DNA of 64,000 nt from Pseudobdellovibrionaceae bacterium (lineage in GTDB: Bacteria; Bdellovibrionota; Bdellovibrionia; Bdellovibrionales; UBA1609): the NCBI GenBank assembly GCA_023898385.1, contig CP060220.1, forward strand, positions 1,798,001 through 1,862,000, given 5' to 3'. Below are positions 1 to 7,452 of this stretch, one piece after another. The stretch's first letter is position 1. Each line of letters begins with the position of its first letter. Below the pieces are notes generated by a model that saw only the letters and a list, made by a program, of their open reading frames with translations, was not told where the DNA came from and did no database searches. A program made the translations under genes and the position numbers.

Positions 1-256
1 CAGCTGTAACTACACCGGATATTTCGGTCGAATTCCGATCTTTGAGTACTGGGCCAAATCGGAGCTGATTCGAGTGGCATTGGCCAGCCCTGACCCTGTG
101 GCTGAACTCAACCAAGCCCTGCGCATGGAACCCTTTGAGACACTGGCAGAGTATGGCTTTCGAATGGCAGCCAGCGGATTAACGACAATTGAAGAAGTGC
201 TCGGCGTCACTTATGGACTAAGCCAGCGCCACTCGAACTTATTAAAAATTGCGTAG
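1..256 (+). CDS. GspE/PilB-type secretion/pilus assembly ATPase, C-terminal end (partial)
   Basis: Only the last ~84 residues are present, read in frame 2 from the window edge to a TAG at 254-256. The peptide has the Cys-x-x-Thr-Gly-Tyr-x-Gly-Arg context (SCNYTGYFGRIPIFE) typical of the zinc-binding and C-terminal part of type II secretion / type IV pilus ATPases, followed by a helical tail ending in the family's 'G(L/M)TTIEEVLGVT' element. Such proteins are cytoplasmic hexameric ATPases that drive pilus or pseudopilus assembly. The nucleotide-binding motifs lie outside the window, so GspE, PilB and PilT-like members cannot be separated; the conserved tail favours GspE/PilB. Confidence 0.8.
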   Translation, partial: SCNYTGYFGRIPIFEYWAKSELIRVALASPDPVAELNQALRMEPFETLAEYGFRMAASGLTTIEEVLGVTYGLSQRHSNLLKIA

Positions 257-263
257 GTATCTC

Positions 264-349
264 CAAAAGGTATCGGATTCCCTTTGGTAGCAATAGTGCG
301 TCACTTGAGTGACGCACTATTGCTACCAAAGGGAATCCGATACCTTTTG
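264..349. repeat. 41-bp perfect inverted repeat with 4-nt loop (palindromic repeat family, copy 1)
   Basis: Bases 264-304 are perfectly complementary to 309-349 around a TTGA loop. The arm begins CAAAAGGTATCGGATTCCC and ends GTGCGTCAC. It lies between the convergent ends of the GspE-like gene and glpK, the position of a bidirectional terminator, but there is no U-tract. A second copy with the same outer and loop-proximal sequence occurs at 23669-23772 in a divergent intergenic region, so it is better described as a dispersed palindromic repeat than as a simple terminator. Confidence 0.9.
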
Positions 350-350
350 C

Positions 351-1838
351 CTAGATCACAGTTTTAATGGCTTTATGCCACGACTTTAAGCGCGCAGTTT
401 GTTGTTTTGCTGTTATTTTTGGTTGAAACCCTTGATCTACTTGCCAGATTTCTTTGATGTCTTTTTCTGAACTCCAGTATCCAATACCTAAACCAGCCAA
501 GTAGGCCGCACCTGCCACCGTAGTTTCAATCAATCGGGGACGATAGATTTTTGCGCCCAAGTAATCGGCCTGCAACTGCATCAATAGGTTATTGGCTGAT
601 GCCCCGCCATCGACTTTGAGATTCTTTAGCTTCTTTCCAAGGTCTTTTTCCATGGCGACCAGTATATCTACGTTTTGCAAAGCCATGGCATCGAGGGTGG
701 CTCGTGCAATATGACTTCGATTGGACCCTCGAGTCAGACCAGTGATCGCTCCGCGCGCTTCTGGACTCCAGTAAGGAGCACCCAATCCTGCAAGAGCAGG
801 AACAAACTCCACCCCTTCCGCGCTCTCCACCTGTGAGGCCAACTGTTCGATCTCAGCAGAACTTTTGAAAAATTGCATCTCATCCCGTAACCACTGCACA
901 GCAGCTCCACAGATAAACGCACCCCCTTCAAGGGCATAGGTGAATTTCTTTTGATTTTTCAATTGCCAGGCCACAGAGGTGAGTAAGCCATGTTTAGATG
1001 TGACCTTTTCATTGCCCGTGTTCATTAAAATAAAACTGCCCGTGCCAAAGGTGCACTTGGCCTCGCCCATTTTAAAACACGATTGACCAAAAAGTGCGGC
1101 CTGCTGATCTCCGGCCATCCCTGAAATCGGTATACCATCAGGCAATCCCGGTACATTTTTAGTTTGTCCTAACTCACCACTTGAGGGGCAAATTTCAGGA
1201 AGCAAATTCTCAGGCACAGAAAATATCTTTAATAGCTCCTTGTCCCACTCACCCGATTTTATATCCATCAATTGCGTGCGCGATGCATTTGAAACATCGG
1301 TTTTGTGAGACGCTCCAGCTGTCAAACGCCAAAACAAAAAACTATCTATTGTTCCACCGGCAAGTTGCCCGGACTGCGCTTTCTTGCGAGCCCCTGTCGC
1401 GTTTTCAAGGAGCCAGCGAAATTTAGAGCTTGAAAAATAGGGGTCTATCACCAAACCCGTTTTTCGTTTTATGTATTTTTCTAAACCTTTTTTCTTGAGA
1501 CCTTGGCAAAATTCAGTAGTTCGTCGACATTGCCAAACAATGGCATTGTGAATGGGCTTTCCGGTCTCACGCTCCCAAATCAAAGTGGTTTCTCGTTGGT
1601 TAGTGATACCAATACCGGCAATTTCTTCACCCCGAATTTGCGCCTCATCCAGCACCTGCCTGATGCAAGTGAGCACTGAATCCCATATATCTTCGGGGTT
1701 GTGCTCCACCCAGCCCGGCTTTGGATAATGCTGCCGAAATTCTTTGTTCACTTTCGCCTTCGGTAGCCCGCGCTGATTGATAATTGCCACGGTGGTTCCG
1801 GTTGTACCCTGATCGATGGATAGTATATACTTTGACAT
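351..1838 (-). CDS. glpK: Glycerol kinase
   Basis: A 495-residue FGGY-family kinase, the usual length for GlpK. It phosphorylates glycerol to sn-glycerol-3-phosphate with ATP in the cytoplasm. The N-terminal phosphate-binding motif DQGTTGTT sits at residues 9-16, and the C-terminal domain has the GMAGDQQAALFGQ and FGTGSFILMNTG stretches. A frame extension upstream to 1958 exists, but the ATG at 1838 gives the canonical MSKYILSIDQGTTG start and avoids overlap with the divergent acyltransferase. No glpF or glpD is adjacent, so the gene may feed phospholipid synthesis through the divergent PlsC-like neighbour; that link is inference. Confidence 0.95.
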   Translation of the reverse strand: MSKYILSIDQGTTGTTVAIINQRGLPKAKVNKEFRQHYPKPGWVEHNPEDIWDSVLTCIRQVLDEAQIRGEEIAGIGITNQRETTLIWERETGKPIHNAIVWQCRRTTEFCQGLKKKGLEKYIKRKTGLVIDPYFSSSKFRWLLENATGARKKAQSGQLAGGTIDSFLFWRLTAGASHKTDVSNASRTQLMDIKSGEWDKELLKIFSVPENLLPEICPSSGELGQTKNVPGLPDGIPISGMAGDQQAALFGQSCFKMGEAKCTFGTGSFILMNTGNEKVTSKHGLLTSVAWQLKNQKKFTYALEGGAFICGAAVQWLRDEMQFFKSSAEIEQLASQVESAEGVEFVPALAGLGAPYWSPEARGAITGLTRGSNRSHIARATLDAMALQNVDILVAMEKDLGKKLKNLKVDGGASANNLLMQLQADYLGAKIYRPRLIETTVAGAAYLAGLGIGYWSSEKDIKEIWQVDQGFQPKITAKQQTARLKSWHKAIKTVI

Positions 1839-1871
1839 GTTTACCTCTTCGCCCATGAGCCAGGTACCATA

Positions 1872-2639
1872 ATGAAAAAGTTTTGGCCAAAGCCCAATAA
1901 AAAAATCGACATGAATCAGAAAGCTTCCGACGCCCTGCTTTATCGAATGATCCCCCACGCGTTAGGCGATCTGTTTTCTCGGTACTTTCGACTTGAAGTG
2001 GCGGGCGCCGAAAACCTGCCACGTACAGGGTCTGGAATCATTACCCCCAATCACTCAGGATATGCGGGTGTGGACGCGCTTATGATCACCTATGAAATCT
2101 ACAAAGGCACTGGCCGTATACCTCGGGTGATGACCCACTATTTTTGGTTTTTAAGCCGCCTCACATCAAACCCCATGCAGAAAATGGGATTTGTAAATGC
2201 CACAACCACCAATGGAATTTATCACCTGAATAAGAAAAACCTCATTTTGTTATTTCCCGAAGGCGAGTACGGAAACTTTAAGCCCACCAGCCAAGCCTAT
2301 AACTTGCAGGAGTTCCGCCGTGGGTTTGTAAGAATGGCGATTAAAACACAATCTCCCATAATACCCACTGTGGTTATTGGTGCCGAAGAAACCTTTATTA
2401 ATTTGGGCCAAATAAAATTAGAAAAGTGGTTTAAGAATTTTGTTTTGCCACTCCCGTTAAATTTGGTGCCGTTGCCCGCTCGATGGAAGATTCAATTTCT
2501 ACCGCCAATCCACCTACCCTACTCGCCCGATGCCGCCGATGACAATGATCTAGTGCATGAAATCGCTTCTGAAATCAGGGAAGATATGCAGCTCGCCATC
2601 AACAAAGCCGTAGAATCTCGCAGCACCATTTACGTTTAG
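1872..2639 (+). CDS. PlsC-like lysophospholipid/glycerol acyltransferase
   Basis: A 255-residue member of the PlsC/LPLAT superfamily, which transfers acyl chains to lysophospholipid or glycerolipid acceptors at the inner membrane. Block I reads NHSGYAGVD, so the catalytic His and Asp are separated by six residues rather than the classic four; this NHSG...D spacing occurs in a divergent acyltransferase subgroup. Block III is LFPEGEYGNF. The start could also be the ATG at 1911. It is divergent from glpK with only ~33 bp between start codons, so the two probably share a promoter region. The exact acceptor is unknown. Confidence 0.8.
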   Translation: MKKFWPKPNKKIDMNQKASDALLYRMIPHALGDLFSRYFRLEVAGAENLPRTGSGIITPNHSGYAGVDALMITYEIYKGTGRIPRVMTHYFWFLSRLTSNPMQKMGFVNATTTNGIYHLNKKNLILLFPEGEYGNFKPTSQAYNLQEFRRGFVRMAIKTQSPIIPTVVIGAEETFINLGQIKLEKWFKNFVLPLPLNLVPLPARWKIQFLPPIHLPYSPDAADDNDLVHEIASEIREDMQLAINKAVESRSTIYV

Positions 2640-2660
2640 TGAATTTCAAATGAGTCGAAA

Positions 2661-2894
2661 TTACGGCGCATCTGCCGTGTCATCACCTATGGTTTGAATG
2701 ATCGCACTCCAGGTTTTAATCAAGAACCCCTGATCGTCAGGGTCTGGATTCCGACTCACCACGAGACGTGTGATGATCAGCGCCAAACTCACGCCCACCA
2801 TGAGCAACAAGACATACTCCACCACTATTTGCCCACGACTTTGGCTTTGACGCCTATCGCCTTTAACACTATCTTGTGGCCGTGAATCAAACAT
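2661..2894 (-). CDS. Small class III prepilin-like (Flp/TadE-type) membrane protein
   Basis: A 77-residue protein with a charged, hydrophilic N-terminus, then Gly21 followed by QIVVE and a hydrophobic helix (YVLLLMVGVSLALIITRLVV). Gly at the cleavage site and Glu at +5 of a hydrophobic segment is the prepilin-peptidase signature, and the position in a very small protein resembles Flp pilins or TadE-like pseudopilins. The remaining ~30 residues are soluble. No tad or pil genes are adjacent here, although the window edge carries an assembly ATPase about 2.4 kb away. Assignment to a particular pilus system is not possible. Confidence 0.65.
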   Translation of the reverse strand: MFDSRPQDSVKGDRRQSQSRGQIVVEYVLLLMVGVSLALIITRLVVSRNPDPDDQGFLIKTWSAIIQTIGDDTADAP

Positions 2895-2911
2895 CTAAAG
2901 CCCTATTTATT

Positions 2912-3475
2912 ATGAAAACCGCAGCAACGGCCCTTCTCTTTGCAATTTTGGCTCTGCTGTTTATTTATTCTAGTATCGATCCTTCGCAAAATCGACAGCA
3001 AACCCCTCAAAGCCAGACCTCTTTGTTATTGCATGAGAGTCGGCTCCAAGCCCCCCGCCTTGACGTTCTTGTTGATGGTACAGAGGTCGAACTCCAGCAA
3101 ATGCTCGGACAGGTGGTGTATGTGAACTTCTGGGCTTACTGGTGCCCTCCCTGTATTGAAGAGTTGCCCCTGTTGAACACCATCAGCCAGTCGGCTTTGA
3201 CCTCGGGAGCCTTTTCATCTTTGATCATTAATCTCGACACGGATGAACAAAATATTGTGAAGGCGCAGAAATTTTTGCAGGAAGCGGCCCCTGAGCTGAG
3301 TTTTGTACGTCTTTCCACTCATTCGCAAGCAAAAGACAATTATTTGGTGAATTCTCTTCCTCTGCACATCCTAATCGACAAAAAAGGACGTGTGGCACTC
3401 AGGTACACAGGCACCCTTGTGGACAAAGGCGACCTGTTTATAAAGCTTGTGCGTCAACTGCAAGGCGAAGATTAG
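2912..3475 (+). CDS. TlpA/ResA-type membrane-anchored thioredoxin
   Basis: A 187-residue protein with an N-terminal membrane anchor (about residues 3-20) and a periplasmic thioredoxin fold. The active site is WAYWCPPC at residues 75-81, and the family's cis-proline region appears as SLPLHILIDKKG. TlpA/ResA proteins reduce periplasmic disulfides, often during cytochrome c maturation. An in-frame ATG at 2876 overlaps the start of the divergent prepilin-like gene, so the ATG at 2912, which begins directly with the anchor, is preferred. No cytochrome maturation genes are nearby, so the client is unknown. Confidence 0.85.
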   Translation: MKTAATALLFAILALLFIYSSIDPSQNRQQTPQSQTSLLLHESRLQAPRLDVLVDGTEVELQQMLGQVVYVNFWAYWCPPCIEELPLLNTISQSALTSGAFSSLIINLDTDEQNIVKAQKFLQEAAPELSFVRLSTHSQAKDNYLVNSLPLHILIDKKGRVALRYTGTLVDKGDLFIKLVRQLQGED

Positions 3476-3875
3476 GGCCTGCTTGAGCCTTCCACTGCGA
3501 TAGGGTCTGCCGCAACACCGAAAACGCGCTGTCAAAATCTGTCTCGTCATTGGGGTTGCAAACTCCAACTACATGATCTTCGCCCCAGCGTTCGTTGGCG
3601 ACTAAACCTTCAATGGGAGATTGATCAAATGATCTCTCAAAGGTTTCGGTCGTCGGATATAACATCACGTAGACCGTTCGCCCACGCAGGTGACTGGCAT
3701 CTTTGTAAAACTGCAGCAAATCACGCATGTCTTTTTGCATGCAAAAATAAAACTTCAGCGCCAATGTTTCTTGGTATTGCGCAAAGTAAATACGTACTGG
3801 TCCGTCAAAAATTGCACCGTTGAAAGCCGGCGAATAGAATTTTGACTGAGTTAAAAACGACACCGCTTGACCCAT
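3438..3875 (-). CDS. Conserved hypothetical protein (~145 aa)
   Basis: I do not recognise this protein. It is a soluble, mixed alpha/beta sequence without signal peptide or membrane helix, with aromatic-rich strands (VRIYFAQYQETLALKFYF, RTVYVMLYP). The ATG at 3875 is chosen over the upstream ATG at 3908, since it removes a basic, tryptophan-containing extension, but neither has a strong ribosome-binding site. Its 3' end overlaps the convergent thioredoxin gene by 38 bp. Its reading frame has normal, protein-like composition. Function unknown. Confidence 0.6.
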   Translation of the reverse strand: MGQAVSFLTQSKFYSPAFNGAIFDGPVRIYFAQYQETLALKFYFCMQKDMRDLLQFYKDASHLRGRTVYVMLYPTTETFERSFDQSPIEGLVANERWGEDHVVGVCNPNDETDFDSAFSVLRQTLSQWKAQAGPNLRLAVDAQAL

Positions 3876-3969
3876 GGCTTTTGCCCCCCAAATAAATCTT
3901 CCCCTCAAACCTAAGACTAGAAAATTTTTTTAGCTAAATGCAAAAGCTTTTTCACTTTCTTACATAAAT

Positions 3970-5250
3970 TTATCGGTGCTGAAAGATGTTTTTGCCCTGT
4001 TTCCAGGTGGCCCCAACTGGATGAAAGCCCACCTGGTAGAACAAATCCCGCCAAGAACCATCGATCACAACAAAGTCGCAAATTCGTCCCGGCAACAAGG
4101 CGCCAAGGTCTCGACCATGGTCTAGGGCATGGGCCGCGCCCAACGTGTATGCCACTATAACTTCAGGTAAAGACATTTTCATCTCTAGGCGGGCCAGCAT
4201 TCCCACAAGCGACAAATCCTGCGTGGGCGAGCTCCCTGGATTATAGTCTGTGGCTAGAGCCACACGAGCCCCGGCTTCAATTAAATCTCTGGCCGGTGGA
4301 TAGTTCATTTGCAAATAAAAATCAGCAGCAGGTAACAAAACACCTGTTGTCTCTGATTCTGCTAATTTTTGAATGTCTTTTTTGCTGACTTGCACCACAT
4401 GATCAGCAGATAGGGCGCCCATCTCAATGGCCACCTCAGTTCCGCCCTGTCTTGTGAGCTGCTCCACGTGAGCAGACACTTTAAAACCATAAGCACGAGC
4501 TGCTTGAAAATACCGACGGGCTTGATCTGTTGAAAAATATCCTTCATCAACAAAGGCATCCACTCGATCTATCAGTTTTTTTTGCGCTAAAATCGGCAAA
4601 ACATTGTCTATGACATGCACCAAATAAGACTCAGAGTCGGCGAATTCAGGAGGTACCGCATGCAGCCCCAGATAGGTGGCCACGGTTCTTACGTTTTGTA
4701 ATTGCCTTGCCGTCCGTAATATTTTTGTTTCTGTTTTTAAATCTAGTCCATAGCCACTTTTTATTTCTAAAGTAGTCACTCCTTGCCTAATGAATCGATC
4801 TGCACGTTCTTGGGCGAGGTCAATCAAATCCTGTTCCTTGGCCTTGCGGGTAGCCCGCACCGTCGACAAGATTCCTCCGCCCTTTTTAGCTATTTCTTGG
4901 TAACTGGCCCCCTGAGTTCGCATTTCAAATTCATCAGCACGGTTACCAGCAAAAACTAAATGCGTGTGACACTCCACAAAGGCCGGCATCACTGTGCCAC
5001 TCTTCAACGAAATTTCCTTGGGCTTGCCAAATTCTTTCCAAATGTTTTTTGAGAGTTTTTTCTGTGGCCCCACCCACAACACGCGGCCTTTATGACAAAC
5101 CATAGCGGCATTTTTTATAATACCGAGGTCCTTCTCTAAAACCCGACGAGCGCCTTTTTTTACAGCCCCCTTGAGGGTCAAAAGCTCTTGTATATTGGTA
5201 AATAGGGTAACCTTAGACACACTCACCGCCTTAGTTTTTGCAGCGGCCAT
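3970..5250 (-). CDS. hutI: Imidazolonepropionase
   Basis: A 426-residue amidohydrolase that hydrolyses 4-imidazolone-5-propionate to N-formimino-L-glutamate, the third step of histidine degradation. The metal-binding ECHTHLVFAGNRADEF motif, the R-T-Q-G-A-S-Y-Q region, the SAHVEQ histidine and the ATDYNPGSSP C-terminal aspartate motif are all present. The length is slightly above the family norm because of a basic N-terminal extension of about 15 residues. It is transcribed in the same direction as hutU and hutH but separated from them by about 6.4 kb containing toxin-antitoxin genes and a secreted-protein pair. hutG is not in the window. Confidence 0.95.
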   Translation of the reverse strand: MAAAKTKAVSVSKVTLFTNIQELLTLKGAVKKGARRVLEKDLGIIKNAAMVCHKGRVLWVGPQKKLSKNIWKEFGKPKEISLKSGTVMPAFVECHTHLVFAGNRADEFEMRTQGASYQEIAKKGGGILSTVRATRKAKEQDLIDLAQERADRFIRQGVTTLEIKSGYGLDLKTETKILRTARQLQNVRTVATYLGLHAVPPEFADSESYLVHVIDNVLPILAQKKLIDRVDAFVDEGYFSTDQARRYFQAARAYGFKVSAHVEQLTRQGGTEVAIEMGALSADHVVQVSKKDIQKLAESETTGVLLPAADFYLQMNYPPARDLIEAGARVALATDYNPGSSPTQDLSLVGMLARLEMKMSLPEVIVAYTLGAAHALDHGRDLGALLPGRICDFVVIDGSWRDLFYQVGFHPVGATWKQGKNIFQHR

Positions 5251-5289
5251 TGTATGCTGAGTTTGCAGGAGTTGTCATGGCCTCTCCCG

Positions 5290-5558
5290 AAAGGTACCCG
5301 GTTCAATTTTGATTTGCAGTGCGCTAATGCCCCCCCCAATGTTAAGGCAAGCCTTTTTGTGAAACTTTTTTGCGATATTGCGAAGCTACGAGTATCGCAT
5401 TGGGTTTTGTTAATTGATCACGGGGGGCGCCGATACTCAATAACCGAGCCCTTGTTTGGGTGGGCGGGCCCGAATACCGTCTCCTGAATCGAACATTTGT
5501 TGCGTGTGAAAAAGCAGGGGCGACCAAATGTGACGCCCTGTAAACAGGACGGATACCT
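5290..5558. repeat. Short interspersed repeat with inverted ends (copies R1 and R4)
   Basis: Bases 5290-5323 read AAAGGTACCCGGTTCAATTT followed by TGATTTGCAGTGCG. Bases 5533-5558 are a degenerate inverted copy of the same ends (ACGCCCTG...GGATACCT). Together they frame a ~270-bp non-coding block just upstream of hutI, as a small non-autonomous element would. The 30-nt core at 5293-5322 recurs at 7281-7310 with one mismatch and, inverted, at 6412-6450 with three. The 335-bp gap between hutI and doc holds nothing else I can support; a 77-codon open frame at 5254-5487 simply runs through the repeat. Confidence 0.6.
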
Positions 5559-5585
5559 AACAGAAAGAAAATCACACCAAAAGCC

Positions 5586-5966
5586 TCAAATGACCTGCAT
5601 ATGCTTTTCCAACCACCTAGCGATTTCTTCAATTTCAGCTTTATTTTCAATCACTCGATGGATGAGGAAGGATTCTCCGTTGTCGGGATCGACCCTTAGC
5701 CTAAATCCATTCAGGCGTAAAAAAATAGCCGTGGTAGCAAAGGCCACTCGTTTATTGCCATCTACAAATGCGTGGTTCTGGGCTAAGCTTTGCAAAAGCG
5801 CAGCGGCCTCTAAGGACAAACTAGTGTAGTATCCCGTTTGGGGGCGCATAAGAGCACTCTCTAGCAAACCCAAATCACGAACACCTTTTGTGCCACCAAA
5901 ACGCTCGATGAGCCTCGTGTGCAACTCTAAAGTTTCGGCAAGGGTCGGATAAAGCGTAACTTTCAT
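5586..5966 (-). CDS. doc: Doc/Fic-family death-on-curing toxin
   Basis: A 126-residue Doc toxin, the normal length. The catalytic Fic motif is HAFVDGNKR at residues 65-73, with the His and the phosphate-anchor Gly-Asn-Lys-Arg all intact, so the protein is predicted to be active. Doc proteins phosphorylate elongation factor Tu in the cytoplasm and stall translation. Its ATG overlaps the stop of the upstream antitoxin gene (ATGA-type overlap at 5963-5966), the usual antitoxin-first layout. It is the first of three toxin-antitoxin pairs in the island. Confidence 0.9.
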   Translation of the reverse strand: MKVTLYPTLAETLELHTRLIERFGGTKGVRDLGLLESALMRPQTGYYTSLSLEAAALLQSLAQNHAFVDGNKRVAFATTAIFLRLNGFRLRVDPDNGESFLIHRVIENKAEIEEIARWLEKHMQVI

Positions 5967-6175
5967 TTCGCTAATCGTTTTAATAACTCTTGATGGTCAT
6001 CTAAAACTTCATCCATCGCAGCGCGAAAGCCAGGTCGTATTTTTGCCCGATGGATATACTCTTCGACGGCTTCAGTGACCACACTTGAAATACTGCGGTC
6101 CGTAGCTTTTGCGTAAGACCTCAATTCTTTTAAGACTTTTTCGTCTATTTGAGTGGCAAACTTCTTGGCTTTCAT
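5963..6175 (-). CDS. Antitoxin (ribbon-helix-helix type) of Doc toxin
   Basis: A 70-residue protein with an N-terminal ribbon-helix-helix-like DNA-binding region (FATQIDEKVLKELRSYAKA, then SISSVVTEAVEEYI) and a C-terminal helical arm likely to wrap the toxin. A longer frame starts at 6214, but AGGAGA lies just upstream of the ATG at 6175, so that start is preferred. Such antitoxins neutralise Doc and repress their own operon. The family differs from the Phd fold classically paired with Doc; RHH-Doc pairs are known. Confidence 0.8.
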   Translation of the reverse strand: MKAKKFATQIDEKVLKELRSYAKATDRSISSVVTEAVEEYIHRAKIRPGFRAAMDEVLDDHQELLKRLAK

Positions 6176-6411
6176 AGCTATCTCCTGGCTCAACAGGCTA
6201 TCATGAAAATTCATGATTTGTCAAGTTCTCTATGAGAATTCACTGATCGCCTATAAAGCTCATTAAATTTGGTCATGGTTTGTGGACCTTAGCTTTTTCT
6301 CACAGGTATCGACAGCAGCAGCAATTGCCTGCCCATTTCTAACATTCTCAAGCAGCTGATCTATGAACGCGCATGAGGCCACAGATGATTATTAAGGCGG
6401 CCAGCAGGTCT

Positions 6412-6450
6412 AAGGTAACGCCCTGCAAATCAGAATTGAACCGGATACCT
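6412..6450 (-). repeat. Short interspersed repeat, compact copy (R2)
   Basis: Read on the minus strand this 39-bp copy runs AGGTATCCGGTTCAATTCTG to GGGCGTTACCTT, so both termini (AGGTA and TACCT) form an inverted pair. It shares 27 of 30 core positions with copy R1 at 5293-5322. It lies in the 399-bp gap between the Doc antitoxin and hepT. The rest of that gap has a ~29-codon open stretch ending at a TAA after the hepT start (IELDGRFKEVSTQVSRQLL...), possibly the tail of a lost gene, with no start codon; nothing else is supported. Confidence 0.6.
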
Positions 6451-6574
6451 CTAGCCCTTGCTTTGAGCAGAGGTTTGAGTGAAAATCGTGAAGTTAAAAA
6501 CGGATTGAGCTGGATGGGCGGTTTAAAGAGGTGTCTACTCAGGTTTCCCGTCAGCTCCTGGAGCAGGACGCTGA

Positions 6575-6961
6575 ATGGCTAAAGTAAGTCTCATTGAATA
6601 TGAAAAAGCTTTGTCGACGCTCAATGAATCATTAGAGCTTTATAGGAATTCAGGTAGTGGATCGGTAGAGCAGCGTGCCTTCCGGGACACTTGTATTCAG
6701 CGCTTTGAGTTTTGTGTGGAGCTTGCTTGGAAAGTGTCCAAAAAGGTCATGGGTACAGGGAGCACCGCTCCCAAAATGGTAATCCGAGAAATGGCACAAA
6801 ACAATTTCATCGACAATCCCCAGTTGTGGTTGTCCTTTGTAGATGCCCGCAATAAAAGTTCACATACTTACGATGAAGATATTGCCGCAGAAGTGTTTAC
6901 TGTGGTGAAGATGTTTCCGCAGGAGGGCGTTCGACTTTTGGAGTCGCTAAAAGCCCGATGA
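6575..6961 (+). CDS. hepT: HEPN toxin HepT (HI0074-like)
   Basis: A 128-residue all-alpha HEPN protein of the nucleotidyltransferase-substrate-binding (HI0074) family. The RX4HXY motif RNKSSHTY is intact at residues 92-99; Arg and His form the RNase centre and the Tyr is the residue that MntA AMPylates in characterised type VII systems. HepT cleaves RNA and inhibits growth when unmodified. The stop overlaps the mntA start by four bases, giving the standard toxin-first hepT-mntA order. I predict a functional pair. Confidence 0.88.
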   Translation: MAKVSLIEYEKALSTLNESLELYRNSGSGSVEQRAFRDTCIQRFEFCVELAWKVSKKVMGTGSTAPKMVIREMAQNNFIDNPQLWLSFVDARNKSSHTYDEDIAAEVFTVVKMFPQEGVRLLESLKAR

Positions 6962-7263
6962 TTCAGGGTCTAACTCAAGCCGAAAACGAGCTTCTAGAGC
7001 ATCTAGCCATCCGACCTCTAAAAGAAATGGGCTGTGAAGTTTGGGTCTTTGGATCGCGGGCGCGCGGTGACCATCGAAAGTTTTCAGATATAGATTTGTT
7101 GTTTAAACTTCCGGTGGGTCAAACACTGCCTCATGGCTTTGTATCTGAATTAAATGAGGCGCTTGAGGAGTCAAATCTTGTATATAAAGTGGATTTGGTT
7201 GAGGAGAAAGACCTGGCTGAATCCTACCGTGATGGTGTGTTTAAGAACCGAGTATTGCTATAA
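6958..7263 (+). CDS. mntA: MntA-type minimal nucleotidyltransferase antitoxin
   Basis: A 101-residue minimal nucleotidyltransferase. The signature GSRARGDHRKFSDIDLL spans residues 32-48, with the metal-binding Asp44 and Asp46 and a likely third carboxylate in VYKVDLVEE. In the HepT/MntA type VII system this enzyme transfers AMP from ATP to the HepT tyrosine and so inactivates the toxin. The start overlaps the hepT stop, indicating translational coupling. The length and motif order are typical and nothing is missing. Confidence 0.88.
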   Translation: MIQGLTQAENELLEHLAIRPLKEMGCEVWVFGSRARGDHRKFSDIDLLFKLPVGQTLPHGFVSELNEALEESNLVYKVDLVEEKDLAESYRDGVFKNRVLL

Positions 7264-7280
7264 AAGCCCGATTCGTATCG

Positions 7281-7310
7281 GGTACCCGGTTCAATTTTGA
7301 TTTGCAATGC
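7281..7310 (+). repeat. Short interspersed repeat, partial copy (R3)
   Basis: GGTACCCGGTTCAATTTTGA followed by TTTGCAATGC differs from the R1 core at 5293-5322 by a single base. It lies 20 bp downstream of mntA and no inverted partner is visible before the JetD remnant, so this appears to be half an element. The 190-bp gap around it holds nothing else recognisable. Confidence 0.6.
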
Positions 7311-7452
7311 ATCAGCATAGAGTCAATGAATTGGTCTGCCGGGTAAGGTCTAGGCTGAATCCACGGCTCGGTTTATCAAAGTCCGCCCAGAACCCCTTGA
7401 CTTAAGACGAGCGCCTGCATGCATACGGAATTGCTGAGCAGAGCCCGACAGG

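Noticed and set aside
264..349. CRISPR repeat or phage attachment site
   Set aside because: There is no array with spacers; the element is one hairpin with a 4-nt loop.
1645..2022. 125-codon frame antisense to the glpK and acyltransferase starts
   Set aside because: It overlaps two well-supported genes and has no domain support.
5254..5487. 77-codon open frame on the plus strand after hutI
   Set aside because: It runs through the interspersed repeat and has no ribosome-binding site or family match.
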